From the NCBI GenBank assembly GCA_031277915.1, contig JAITLL010000055.1:19564-83563 (forward strand): a DNA stretch of 64,000 nt, given 5' to 3'. The DNA comes from Acinetobacter sp. Lineage in GTDB: Bacteria; Pseudomonadota; Gammaproteobacteria; Pseudomonadales; Moraxellaceae. The position numbers were made by a program, and so were the translations under genes. How positions within the stretch are numbered: position 1 is the first letter of the stretch; every line of letters starts with the position of its first letter. The notes under the pieces are model-generated. The model did not search any database and was not told the origin of the DNA. It saw only the letters and a list, made by a program, of their open reading frames with translations. Below, piece after piece: positions 16,146 through 24,172 of the stretch.

Positions 16146-17633
16146 TTAGCGGATATAGTCAGTGTGTGGTTGAATCACATAAGCTTTAAACTGGTCCATA
16201 GAACCATGGCTTTGCAGTAAAGTTGCGAGTGACATGACATATTTATATGCATTTAAAGCCATTTCAGTTTTTAGAGTACTTAATGCATTTTGCGCATCGA
16301 TCACTTGTGTCGCTGTTCCCATACCTTCTCGGAAAGAAAGCTCTTGAATACGTAGGTTTTCTTGTGCTGCATTGACATTTTTTTGCAATAAGCTATGGCT
16401 TTGCTGCGCTGAATTAAGCTCGTTATAAGACTTATTCAATAATGCTTCAATCTCTTGTTTAGTTCGTTCAGTCATGAGCTCAGAGGCATAACGTTTTAGC
16501 TCGGCAGCATGAATATTCTTATTTTTATCTACACCCGAAAACAGGTTGTACTTTGCCATGACACCTACAATCCAGTTTTCCTTTTCATCTAGTGAATATT
16601 CACCAAAAGCAAAAAGACTTGGTTTCTTTGCTGCTTGTTGAGCTTGAATATTTGCATTAGCCAATTGAGTATCTAACTGCATTTTTTGTACAAGGCTCGA
16701 TTTTTGAGCGTAACTATTTAGCAGTGCTTCTAAAGATTGGCTACGAACTGTATTTACAAAAAGAGGCGTACTTAAATCAGGATTGCTTTGCTGATGCAGA
16801 AGATTGTTTAAATTAAATTGACTCGCATTCAGATTGGCTTGTGCGTTTTGTAAAGCCCGCTCTGCATTGTTACGGGCAACTTCAAATTGCATACGTTGCC
16901 CTTTACTAATAAAACCTTGCTGTTCGAGCTTTAGTGCATTGCTGTAATGTTTCTGCATTGCATTAAAGTTAAATAAGCTACTCGCGACCAGTTGTTGCTG
17001 TAATTGCACATTAAAATAATTCTGTACGACTTCAAACCGCTGGATATCTTGTTGTTGTTGGCTTGAAAGCTCGGAGCGCTGGGCCTGAATGTTGGCTATC
17101 TTTTTTGCACTACTGGTTAGACCACCAGTATAGAGTGGCATAACCACTGAAATAGAAGGGCGTACCACTTGGTCTTCTATAGTTAAATTAGTGTAATTGG
17201 GAAAACGATTTATACCGTCATGTATGATTTGGTTAGAACCTTCTTGAACTTGACCTAAAACATCAGATGGAATGACATTGTTCCACTGGGAAAGTTTATC
17301 ATTTAGTCCTTGGCTTAAATCATTTTCAAGCTTTTGTTTAAAGCCGCCAAGAGGTACATCTGTTTCGCTATGAAAAGCATAAGCTCTAACGTTTAAATCA
17401 ACTCTAGGTAACCCTAAGCCCTTTACTGCTTCGGCTTCTAATTGAGAGGCTTGCTGTAATGCTTGATTGGCTTGAGTACTATATGAACTTTTTAAAGCTT
17501 GTTGTTCTGCTTCGGCATAACTTAAACTTTGTGCATAAATAGGCGTTGTAACAAGTACTCCCAATACCAACGCGAGATAACTGGGTTTGAATAAGAAAGG
17601 GCGTTTAGACTGTCGATATTGATGTGTTGGCAT
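16146..17633 (-). CDS. TolC-family outer membrane efflux protein
   Basis: Outer-membrane channel of a tripartite exporter, about 495 aa. A signal peptide is visible (basic RQSKRPFLFK, then a hydrophobic LALVLGVLVTTPIYA with cleavage at YAQ). Two OEP repeats follow, rich in Gln/Asn/Ala coiled-coil helices (about residues 40-270 and 280-490), as in TolC. The start ATG is at 17631-17633; the longer frame begins with TTG at 17645 and is less likely. First gene of the operon, transcribed divergently from serC, with a 377-bp AT-rich region between them. There is no lipobox, unlike OprM/NodT-type channels. Confidence 0.9.
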   Translation of the reverse strand: MPTHQYRQSKRPFLFKPSYLALVLGVLVTTPIYAQSLSYAEAEQQALKSSYSTQANQALQQASQLEAEAVKGLGLPRVDLNVRAYAFHSETDVPLGGFKQKLENDLSQGLNDKLSQWNNVIPSDVLGQVQEGSNQIIHDGINRFPNYTNLTIEDQVVRPSISVVMPLYTGGLTSSAKKIANIQAQRSELSSQQQQDIQRFEVVQNYFNVQLQQQLVASSLFNFNAMQKHYSNALKLEQQGFISKGQRMQFEVARNNAERALQNAQANLNASQFNLNNLLHQQSNPDLSTPLFVNTVRSQSLEALLNSYAQKSSLVQKMQLDTQLANANIQAQQAAKKPSLFAFGEYSLDEKENWIVGVMAKYNLFSGVDKNKNIHAAELKRYASELMTERTKQEIEALLNKSYNELNSAQQSHSLLQKNVNAAQENLRIQELSFREGMGTATQVIDAQNALSTLKTEMALNAYKYVMSLATLLQSHGSMDQFKAYVIQPHTDYIR

Positions 17634-18010
17634 TTTATATAACAATTTTGATCATCCCTTATAGTTTAAATTTCTTGTTATTAAATTCAACTATCATATT
17701 GTTTATTATACAATTGTATAAAATAAAAAAATGATTTTGAGTTTATTTTGCTTGATGGAAAATCATACAGTAAATTTTTATATATTCATCACAATATGGG
17801 AAACTTCATTCACAAGTCAAGTTGAACTTTATTTAATAAAACTTATAAAAAAATAAGTGAAAGCAAAGAAATAAATAAAATAGTTATTGAAAAAATAAAC
17901 CTAAATACACCCTAGCATTGAAATATTTACTAGAGAAGCTGCTGCAAGCTTAAGCAATCTGTGGTTAAATGCCTTTTTTTATTGTGTTTCACTTTTACAA
18001 GGGAAAAATC
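17634..18010. other. Divergent intergenic region between the TolC operon and serC (377 bp)
   Basis: Very AT-rich with no supported ORF. It must contain the promoters of both the exporter operon and serC. The sequence TTGTTTATTATACAATTG at about 17699-17716 is an imperfect inverted repeat (CAATTGTATAAT-like on the other strand) and could be an operator or a -10-rich segment. No known box is recognised. Confidence 0.45.
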
Positions 18011-19090
18011 ATGCGCGCGTACAATTTTTGTGCTGGTCCTGCTGCATTACCTACTGCCGTTTTAGAAAAAGCTCAACAAGAATTGTTGGATTGGCAAGGT
18101 AAAGGTCTATCCATCATGGAAATGAGTCACCGTAGTGCTGACTATGTTGCTGTGGCTGAAAAAGCTGAAGCAGATTTACGTAAGCTTATGAATATTCCTG
18201 AAAATTATAAAGTGCTATTTTTACAAGGTGGCGCGTCATTACAATTTTCGGCGATTCCTTTAAACCTTTTAGGTAAGAACAATAAAGCTGACTATATTCA
18301 TACTGGCATCTGGTCTGAAAAAGCGTTAAAAGAAGCCAAACGTTATGGCGACATTAATGCTGTAGAAGCAGGCATTAAAGTAGATGGTAAGTTCGCAATT
18401 TCTGAGCAAAGCGAGTGGAACTTATCTGACGATGCAGCTTATGTTCATTATGCCGATAATGAAACGATTGGTGGTTTACAGTTCGCAGGCATTCCAGATG
18501 TAAAAGCACCACTTGTTTGCGATTATTCATCAAGTATTTTATCCGCGCCATTAGATGTAACCAAGTTTGGTTTGATCTATGCGGGTGCGCAAAAGAATAT
18601 TGGTCCTGCTGGTTTAACAATTGTTATTGTTCGTGATGACTTACTTGACCAAGCTAAACCAGAAATTCCAAGCATCTTAAAATATGGTGATCAAGCAAAA
18701 AATGGTTCTATGGTTAATACACCATCGACTTATGCTTGGTACTTATCTGGTTTAGTATTTGAATGGTTACTAGAGCAGGGTGGGGTAGAAGCTATCCATA
18801 AAGTTAACCTTGAAAAAGCTCAGTTACTCTATGGTTATATCGATTCAAGCGATTTCTATAATAACCCGATTGCTATTCCAAATCGTTCAATTATGAATGT
18901 ACCGTTCACTTTGGCAGATGAAGCTTTAGAAAAGCAATTCCTAAAAGAAGCGGAAGCGAATCATTTATTGAACTTGGCAGGTCACCGCTCAGTTGGTGGT
19001 ATGCGTGCAAGTATTTATAACGCAGTACCATTAGAAGGTGTGCAGGCACTTATTAGCTTTATGGATGATTTTTCTAAACGTAATGGTTAA
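18011..19090 (+). CDS. serC: Phosphoserine aminotransferase
   Basis: PLP-dependent transaminase converting 3-phosphohydroxypyruvate and glutamate to phosphoserine (serine synthesis); it also serves pyridoxine synthesis. The protein is 359 aa from the ATG at 18011, which follows an AAGGGA ribosome site and gives the canonical start MRAYNFCAGPAALP. An in-frame ATG at 17969 adds 14 hydrophobic residues and is rejected. The PLP-lysine is Lys195 in YAGAQKNIGPAG. EMSHRS and GGASLQFS cofactor-binding segments are visible near residues 40-80, and the C-terminal GGMRASIYNA motif is intact. The gene is monocistronic with a strong terminator directly downstream. Confidence 0.96.
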   Translation: MRAYNFCAGPAALPTAVLEKAQQELLDWQGKGLSIMEMSHRSADYVAVAEKAEADLRKLMNIPENYKVLFLQGGASLQFSAIPLNLLGKNNKADYIHTGIWSEKALKEAKRYGDINAVEAGIKVDGKFAISEQSEWNLSDDAAYVHYADNETIGGLQFAGIPDVKAPLVCDYSSSILSAPLDVTKFGLIYAGAQKNIGPAGLTIVIVRDDLLDQAKPEIPSILKYGDQAKNGSMVNTPSTYAWYLSGLVFEWLLEQGGVEAIHKVNLEKAQLLYGYIDSSDFYNNPIAIPNRSIMNVPFTLADEALEKQFLKEAEANHLLNLAGHRSVGGMRASIYNAVPLEGVQALISFMDDFSKRNG

Positions 19091-19101
19091 GTAAATCAAA
19101 T

Positions 19102-19131
19102 AAATAAAGCCCTCAAATGAGGGCTTTATTT
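19102..19131. terminator. Terminator after serC
   Basis: A 13-bp perfect stem AAATAAAGCCCTC / GAGGGCTTTATTT with an AAAT loop, followed by T-rich sequence. It can serve both serC and the minus-strand small ORF opposite. Confidence 0.9.
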
Positions 19132-19143
19132 TTATGTAATTTA

Positions 19144-19293
19144 TTAATTAAAAGGCACAAAACCAAATTGATGTAGCATCATCGCGGCTAAGAACATACC
19201 TAAAACAAAAAAACAAAACGCACCAGTATCGACCCTTATACGTGGGTTACTAGTTTGAATAAGACTGGTCGTTTGCTCAGGTATAATCTTCAT
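19144..19293 (-). CDS. Putative 49-aa small membrane protein
   Basis: An ATG-initiated frame of 49 codons. It encodes a polar N-terminal half (about 23 residues, ending NPRIRVDTG) and one hydrophobic helix (about 24-46, AFCFFVLGMFLAAMMLHQFG), ending VPFN. A weak TTAGG lies 9 bases before the start. The gene lies between the serC terminator and the 3' end of an unrecognised minus-strand gene 33 bp upstream, so it may be co-transcribed with that gene. No function is recognised. Support is the clean helix and the snug fit in the gap; the length alone would allow a chance ORF. Confidence 0.5.
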   Translation of the reverse strand: MKIIPEQTTSLIQTSNPRIRVDTGAFCFFVLGMFLAAMMLHQFGFVPFN

Positions 19294-19326
19294 TCAATAG
19301 CCTAATTTTTAAAATATTAGTGAAAT

Positions 19327-20268
19327 TCAATTAGTTTCACTATTTTTAGCATAAATATTCGCCTGAATCCAGATATTACCGCGAATATATTCACCAATAT
19401 TAAAGTTTTTGTACAAATCATTTTTTGTTGCAATGCGCACTAATATGGCAGGAAGATCATCTTCTAAAACTAAAGTGACGTCATAAAGGGTATATTCTGC
19501 ATCCATAAATGACATAGAGGTTTTACCGACAATATTTCCTTGGAACCATGCTTCATCTTCCTGACCAAGATTTTCTCCATATAAATATGCAACCATTTTA
19601 GAAAAATCAACCGTTACAGGCTCTTGATCCTCCTCAGTTTTTGGTTGCCATTCATTAATGAGTTCTTGTAGGTTTTCAGGTGCAATACCATTATGTTCAG
19701 TTAAAATTGCATTTAGCGCACGGTGATGCTTAATTGAGGCCGGATCATCTACGACAATTGTTTCACCAGCAGGCACTGGTTCTAATTCATAAGCCCATGC
19801 ATTAAATTGAACTTGGTAAGTTTGGGTTTTGTCATATTGACAACGATTAACGCTAAATAAATTATCAAATGCATAAACAGTTGTATTTTTATTTAATCTT
19901 AAACTTAATACTGCCTGAGTTGCTGAGTCACAAGTAATGATGCGCTCAATTTGCGCATTATATTGATATGGGCTTTCAAAACTAGGAAATGCTGTTTTTA
20001 ACGCACGAGGTTTTTGATTTTCAACCGCAATAATTTGGTTAATGGTAACATTTTGTCCTTGGGGGCCTTGAATGAGCCAAAAAGATTGATCCATTTCATC
20101 TTCATGCTGGCATAAACCCATTGGCATTACAGGTGCATCAAGCGCCAGTCCAAGCCATTTTGGTACATCTGTTTCTGGATGGGAGGTCAGTAGATTCCAA
20201 TGTTCTCCATGACTACCAAAATTTTGGTCGTTTACCGTAATAACTTCTGGACTGTTTTGATTTTTCAT
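19327..20268 (-). CDS. Conserved hypothetical protein, unrecognised
   Basis: A soluble-looking, acidic protein of 313 aa from the ATG at 20268. It has no signal peptide, membrane segment or motif that I recognise. A patch of Glu/Asp and Pro around residues 195-220 (LQELINEWQPKTEEDQEP) separates an N-terminal beta-rich half from a C-terminal half that ends in beta-rich sequence (NIGEYIRGNIWIQANIYAK). The final strand pattern could be an OB-like or Rossmann-free beta fold, but this is a guess. An in-frame TTG at 20334 would add 22 residues. The frame has normal host codon use. It may be transcribed together with the 49-aa ORF downstream. Confidence 0.75.
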   Translation of the reverse strand: MKNQNSPEVITVNDQNFGSHGEHWNLLTSHPETDVPKWLGLALDAPVMPMGLCQHEDEMDQSFWLIQGPQGQNVTINQIIAVENQKPRALKTAFPSFESPYQYNAQIERIITCDSATQAVLSLRLNKNTTVYAFDNLFSVNRCQYDKTQTYQVQFNAWAYELEPVPAGETIVVDDPASIKHHRALNAILTEHNGIAPENLQELINEWQPKTEEDQEPVTVDFSKMVAYLYGENLGQEDEAWFQGNIVGKTSMSFMDAEYTLYDVTLVLEDDLPAILVRIATKNDLYKNFNIGEYIRGNIWIQANIYAKNSETN

Positions 20269-20542
20269 AAGTACGATTGATGTTGGGTTTATATCACTTG
20301 TTATATTAAATCGAGGGTATTCGCTATATTTCAAGTCAACATATGTAAATTCTCTTGTAAAAGCACATATTTAGTTATTAAAAGACCTTCTAGTGTGTAA
20401 AAAGCTTACTTTTGACAGGAAATATTGGTGGCCATTAAGGTATGGTTAAAATTAAATTGAGAAAATAAGTTTTATATTTATCGCTATTCTCTAGTGAAAT
20501 GCATCTGTTAGACTTATATTTTTAGTGGAAATAGAGAATAAC

Positions 20543-21010
20543 GTGCTGCCATTCAAGCTGTGGGTAGACGCAGATGCATTACCTAAAATTTTGCGTGAAG
20601 TCATTTTACGAGCTTCAGATCGTTATCAGTTAGAAGTGATTTTTGTAGCCAATCAAAATGTCGGAATTACCCCTTCGGTACGTATTAAATCAATACAAGT
20701 TTTAAGTGGAGCCGATCAGGCTGATCAGGAGATTGTAGACCGCATGTCTGAAAATGACATTGTCATTACACAAGATATTCCACTTGCTGCTCAAGTCATT
20801 GAAAAGGGAGGTATTGCGATTCATCCACGTGGTGAGGTTTACACAACTGCAAATGTTAAGGCCCGTTTACACTTACGTGACTTTATGGACACGCTCCGCG
20901 GTGCAGGAGTACAGACGGGTGGCCCACCTCCAATTTCTGAACGTGATAAGCGTGAATTTTCGAGTGCACTTGATCAAACAATTTTAAAGCAAAAACGTAA
21001 AACAGCTTAG
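20543..21010 (+). CDS. yaiI: YaiI/YqxD family protein (UPF0178, DUF188)
   Basis: About 155 aa, with the family's N-terminal WVDADALP and the conserved [15 protein letters not shown] and [16 protein letters not shown] motifs, collinear with E. coli YaiI. The fold is PIN-like with conserved Asp residues (WVDAD, then ITQDIPLA), which suggests a nucleic-acid-related role, but the biochemical function is not established. I chose the GTG at 20543, which places the family motif as in homologues and has AGAG upstream; another GTG at 20525 would add six residues. The DMT exporter gene begins 10 bp downstream, so the two are probably co-transcribed. Confidence 0.85.
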   Translation: MLPFKLWVDADALPKILREVILRASDRYQLEVIFVANQNVGITPSVRIKSIQVLSGADQADQEIVDRMSENDIVITQDIPLAAQVIEKGGIAIHPRGEVYTTANVKARLHLRDFMDTLRGAGVQTGGPPPISERDKREFSSALDQTILKQKRKTA

Positions 21011-21020
21011 TGAGCCTCTT

Positions 21021-21929
21021 ATGCCATCCCAAACCAACTTGGCTTCAACTTATGTCTTGCTTGTATTTATTTGGGCAACGACACCTTTAGCCATTGTATG
21101 GAGCGTGTCTGACTTACATGTTATGTGGGCTTTGCTTTTACGTTTTTATATTGCATTACCTCTTTCGGTTATTGTTTTACTGGTTTTAAAAACATCTTTT
21201 CCTGTTCATAAACAAGCAGTACATAGCTATTTTGCTGGGTCTTTTAGTTTAATTGGCTCTCAAATTTTTACCTATGCTGCGACTCAATATTTAAGTTCAG
21301 GCATGATTGCATTGATGTTTGGTTTGGCTCCAATTATGGCTGGTTTAATTGGTCGTTTTGGATTTGGTCAACATCTTTATAAATTGCAATGGCTGGGGAT
21401 GGCGATTGCTGTTTTGGGTCTAGCAATTATTTGTTTAAATGGATCGGGTCAACACGTACACCCATTGGGTATTATGCTCATGTTGATCAGTGTTTTTGTT
21501 TATTCATTTTCTATTTTTTGGGTAAAAAAAGTAAATGCCCAAATTCAACCCATGGCTCAGGCAACGGGTTCAATTTTGGTTTCTTCAATTTTGGCGAGTT
21601 GTCTTATTCCATTTATCTGGCAATATGCACCGACACACTTACCGCAAGCTAAATCTCTATTTGCTTTAATTTACACAGTGCTTATGGCATCACTTGTTGC
21701 CATGTTCTGTTATTTCAAACTGGTACAAAATATAAAAGCCACCACTTTATCGCTTACCACTGTGATTACACCTATGCTAGCAATGGTAAATGGTGCTGTC
21801 CTAAACCATGAACATCTTTCAGTGATGGTTTTTGTCGGGGCATTTATTATTTTGTTTGGTCTATTCCTCTATTTCTATAAAGACATTCAGGCGAACCGTA
21901 ATTTTGTTCAACACATTAAATCTAAGTAG
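21021..21929 (+). CDS. EamA/DMT-family transporter
   Basis: A 302-aa inner-membrane protein with ten predicted helices in two EamA repeats (about residues 8-135 and 145-290). The second repeat has the usual SVFVYSFSIFWVKK start and a conserved LTTVITPMLAMVNGAV segment. Drug/metabolite transporter family members export amino acids, nucleotides or drugs; the substrate is not predictable. The gene follows yaiI by 10 bp. After it come 245 bp with no supported gene before lolC. Confidence 0.85.
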   Translation: MPSQTNLASTYVLLVFIWATTPLAIVWSVSDLHVMWALLLRFYIALPLSVIVLLVLKTSFPVHKQAVHSYFAGSFSLIGSQIFTYAATQYLSSGMIALMFGLAPIMAGLIGRFGFGQHLYKLQWLGMAIAVLGLAIICLNGSGQHVHPLGIMLMLISVFVYSFSIFWVKKVNAQIQPMAQATGSILVSSILASCLIPFIWQYAPTHLPQAKSLFALIYTVLMASLVAMFCYFKLVQNIKATTLSLTTVITPMLAMVNGAVLNHEHLSVMVFVGAFIILFGLFLYFYKDIQANRNFVQHIKSK

Positions 21930-22174
21930 GAGAAGATGAGGGTAATTTGTTGAGCTTATTCATTAAATTGTTCTAATTCGTAGCTAAATGCATGATCAAA
22001 TTGATCTCATATCTCAACTAGTAGAAAATAGCGCAGCAATATAATATTAGGATTGTTAAGGATAGGTCAGAACTTACTGATTTTTAAACCTTAATACAGC
22101 ATCTAACGATATGGCGAAAAAGAAGTGTATATCACACTTCTAATTTCCCATCAATGACCTTGGATTTAGAAGGT

Positions 22175-23410
22175 ATGTTTAAACCAATCTCACTGTATAT
22201 AGGGTTGAGATATACTCGCGCACGACGTAGTAATCATTTTATTTCTTTTATTGCATTGGTTTCGATGATCGGTTTGACACTTGGTGTCGCTGTACTAATT
22301 ACAGTCCTGTCTGTAATGAATGGTTTCGACCGCGAGTTAAAAAATCGTGTTTTGGGAATGGTGCCACAAGCGACAGTTTCATCTACGCAAATCCTTACGG
22401 ATTGGCCTGAGCTGGTTAAACGAGTTGAACATCATCCCCATGTGACTGGAGTTGCACCTTTTACCCAATTGCAAGGTATGTTAACTGCTCAAGGGCAAGT
22501 GGCTGGCATTATGGTGACGGGTATTGACCCTAAATATGAAAAGAATGTGTCTATTATTCAAAACCATATTGTTGCTGGTAGCCTCGACGCACTTAAAAAG
22601 GGTGAATTCGGTATTGTTCTTGGTAAAGATATGGCCGATTCACTGGGCTTACGTCTAAATGACAGCGTGACATTGGTTTTACCTGAAGCAACTCCATCTC
22701 CAGCGGGTGTTGTACCCCGTTTCAAACGTTTTAAAGTTGTGGGTATTTTCAGTGTGGGCGCTGAAGTGGACTCAATGGTCGGGTACATTGCTTTATATGA
22801 TGCATCGACTTTATTGCGTTTACCCGATGGTGCTCAAGGCGTCCGTTTAAAAATGGATGATATCTTTGCTGCACCCCAAGTTGCCGATGATATTGTGAAA
22901 AACTTGCCAAGCAATTTCTATGCAACCAACTGGACCTATACGCATGGTAATTTATTTAATGCCATTCAAATGGAAAAAACATTAGTTGGTTTATTACTTG
23001 TACTGATTATTGTGGTTGCAGCATTTAACATTGTCTCGTCTTTAGTGATGGTTGTTACTGACAAAAAATCTGACATTGCAATTTTACGTACCTTAGGTGC
23101 GTCACCATCCATGATTACTAAAATTTTTATGGTGCAAGGTACAGTGATTGGTGTGATTGGGACAGTTGCGGGTACTGTTTTAGGTGTAATTTTGGCACTT
23201 ACGATCAGTGATATTATTTCTTGGTTTAATAATATTCTTGGACTCAATTTGTTCGATGCTTATTTTGTCCATTACTTACCTTCGTACTTAAGATGGCAAG
23301 ACGTGACAATTATCGTGATTGTTTCTTTACTCTTAAGTTTCTTGGCAACTATTTATCCGGCGCTTCGTGCAGCCAAAGTTCAACCTGCCGAGGCATTGCG
23401 TTATGAGTAA
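22175..23410 (+). CDS. lolC: Lipoprotein-releasing ABC transporter permease LolC/LolE
   Basis: Permease of the LolCDE machine, which extracts outer-membrane lipoproteins from the inner membrane and hands them to LolA. It is 411 aa from the ATG at 22175, giving MFKPISLYIGLRYTRAR, which aligns with E. coli LolC MYQPVALFIGLRYMRGR. An upstream in-frame ATG at 22154 lacks a ribosome site. The plan is one N-terminal helix (about 27-50), a large periplasmic domain (to about 265) and three C-terminal helices (about 272-300, 320-350, 375-400), ending QPAEALRYE. With only one permease gene next to lolD, this may be a LolF-like homodimer (LolFD system) rather than LolC plus LolE. Confidence 0.92.
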   Translation: MFKPISLYIGLRYTRARRSNHFISFIALVSMIGLTLGVAVLITVLSVMNGFDRELKNRVLGMVPQATVSSTQILTDWPELVKRVEHHPHVTGVAPFTQLQGMLTAQGQVAGIMVTGIDPKYEKNVSIIQNHIVAGSLDALKKGEFGIVLGKDMADSLGLRLNDSVTLVLPEATPSPAGVVPRFKRFKVVGIFSVGAEVDSMVGYIALYDASTLLRLPDGAQGVRLKMDDIFAAPQVADDIVKNLPSNFYATNWTYTHGNLFNAIQMEKTLVGLLLVLIIVVAAFNIVSSLVMVVTDKKSDIAILRTLGASPSMITKIFMVQGTVIGVIGTVAGTVLGVILALTISDIISWFNNILGLNLFDAYFVHYLPSYLRWQDVTIIVIVSLLLSFLATIYPALRAAKVQPAEALRYE

Positions 23411-24089
23411 GGTCGTTTTAGAAGCAAAAGAGATTTATAAGCATTTTGATGATGGTAAATCTAAAGTTGAAGTCATCAAAGGTCTTTCTTTACAAGTGGA
23501 AGCAGGGCAGTTTGTATCTATTGTTGGTGCGAGTGGTTCAGGTAAAAGTACTTTGCTTCATGCCTTAGGCGGTCTAGAGCAGCCATCGCAAGGGCAAGTA
23601 TTTTTAAATGGTCAGCGTTTTGATAACTTGGGTGAAGCCGAACGTGGTTTTCAACGAAATAAATACCTTGGTTTTGTGTATCAATTTCATCACTTATTAC
23701 CTGAGTTTTCTGCGCTTGAAAATGTAGCAATGCCTCTTATGCTTCGACCAGACAGCCAATTTAAGTCTGTGAAGGCACAAGCTGAATATTTGTTAGATCG
23801 AGTTGGGCTATCTCACCGTATGGATCATAAACCAGGAGAGCTTTCAGGTGGCGAACGCCAACGTGTCGCTCTTGCTCGTGCGTTAGTGACCAAACCTGCT
23901 GTGGTTTTAGCAGATGAGCCAACGGGTAATTTGGACCGTAAAACTGCTGTTGGTATTTTTGAGTTACTTACCGATCTTAAGAAAGAACTGAATATGGCTA
24001 TGCTCATTGTGACTCATGATGAGCAGCTGGCTCAGGCAGCAGATTCAATCTTGCATATGGAAGATGGACTGTGGGTAAGTGGTTCTTAA
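23403..24089 (+). CDS. lolD: Lipoprotein-releasing ABC transporter ATPase LolD
   Basis: ATP-binding subunit of the Lol exporter, 228 aa. Walker A is GASGSGKST (about residues 42-50), the Q-loop is VYQFHHLLPEF (about 93-103), the ABC signature is LSGGERQR and Walker B is VVLADEPTGNLD, followed by the switch His in IVTHD. The start ATG overlaps the end of lolC by 8 bp (ATGAGTAA), with a GAGG ribosome site in the lolC 3' end, so the two are translationally coupled. A longer frame starting at 23367 lies inside lolC and is rejected. A terminator follows at 24113-24138. Confidence 0.95.
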   Translation: MSKVVLEAKEIYKHFDDGKSKVEVIKGLSLQVEAGQFVSIVGASGSGKSTLLHALGGLEQPSQGQVFLNGQRFDNLGEAERGFQRNKYLGFVYQFHHLLPEFSALENVAMPLMLRPDSQFKSVKAQAEYLLDRVGLSHRMDHKPGELSGGERQRVALARALVTKPAVVLADEPTGNLDRKTAVGIFELLTDLKKELNMAMLIVTHDEQLAQAADSILHMEDGLWVSGS

Positions 24090-24112
24090 AAAATTGTCAT
24101 TAAATCACATTG

Positions 24113-24142
24113 TTAAAGCCCACTCAGTTGGGCTTTAATTTT
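24113..24142 (+). terminator. Terminator after lolCD
   Basis: A 10-bp stem TTAAAGCCCA / TGGGCTTTAA with loop CTCAGT, followed by TTTTG. It separates lolCD from comEC. Confidence 0.8.
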
Positions 24143-24172
24143 GCCCCTAAAATGATAATGACAAGATTTTAA

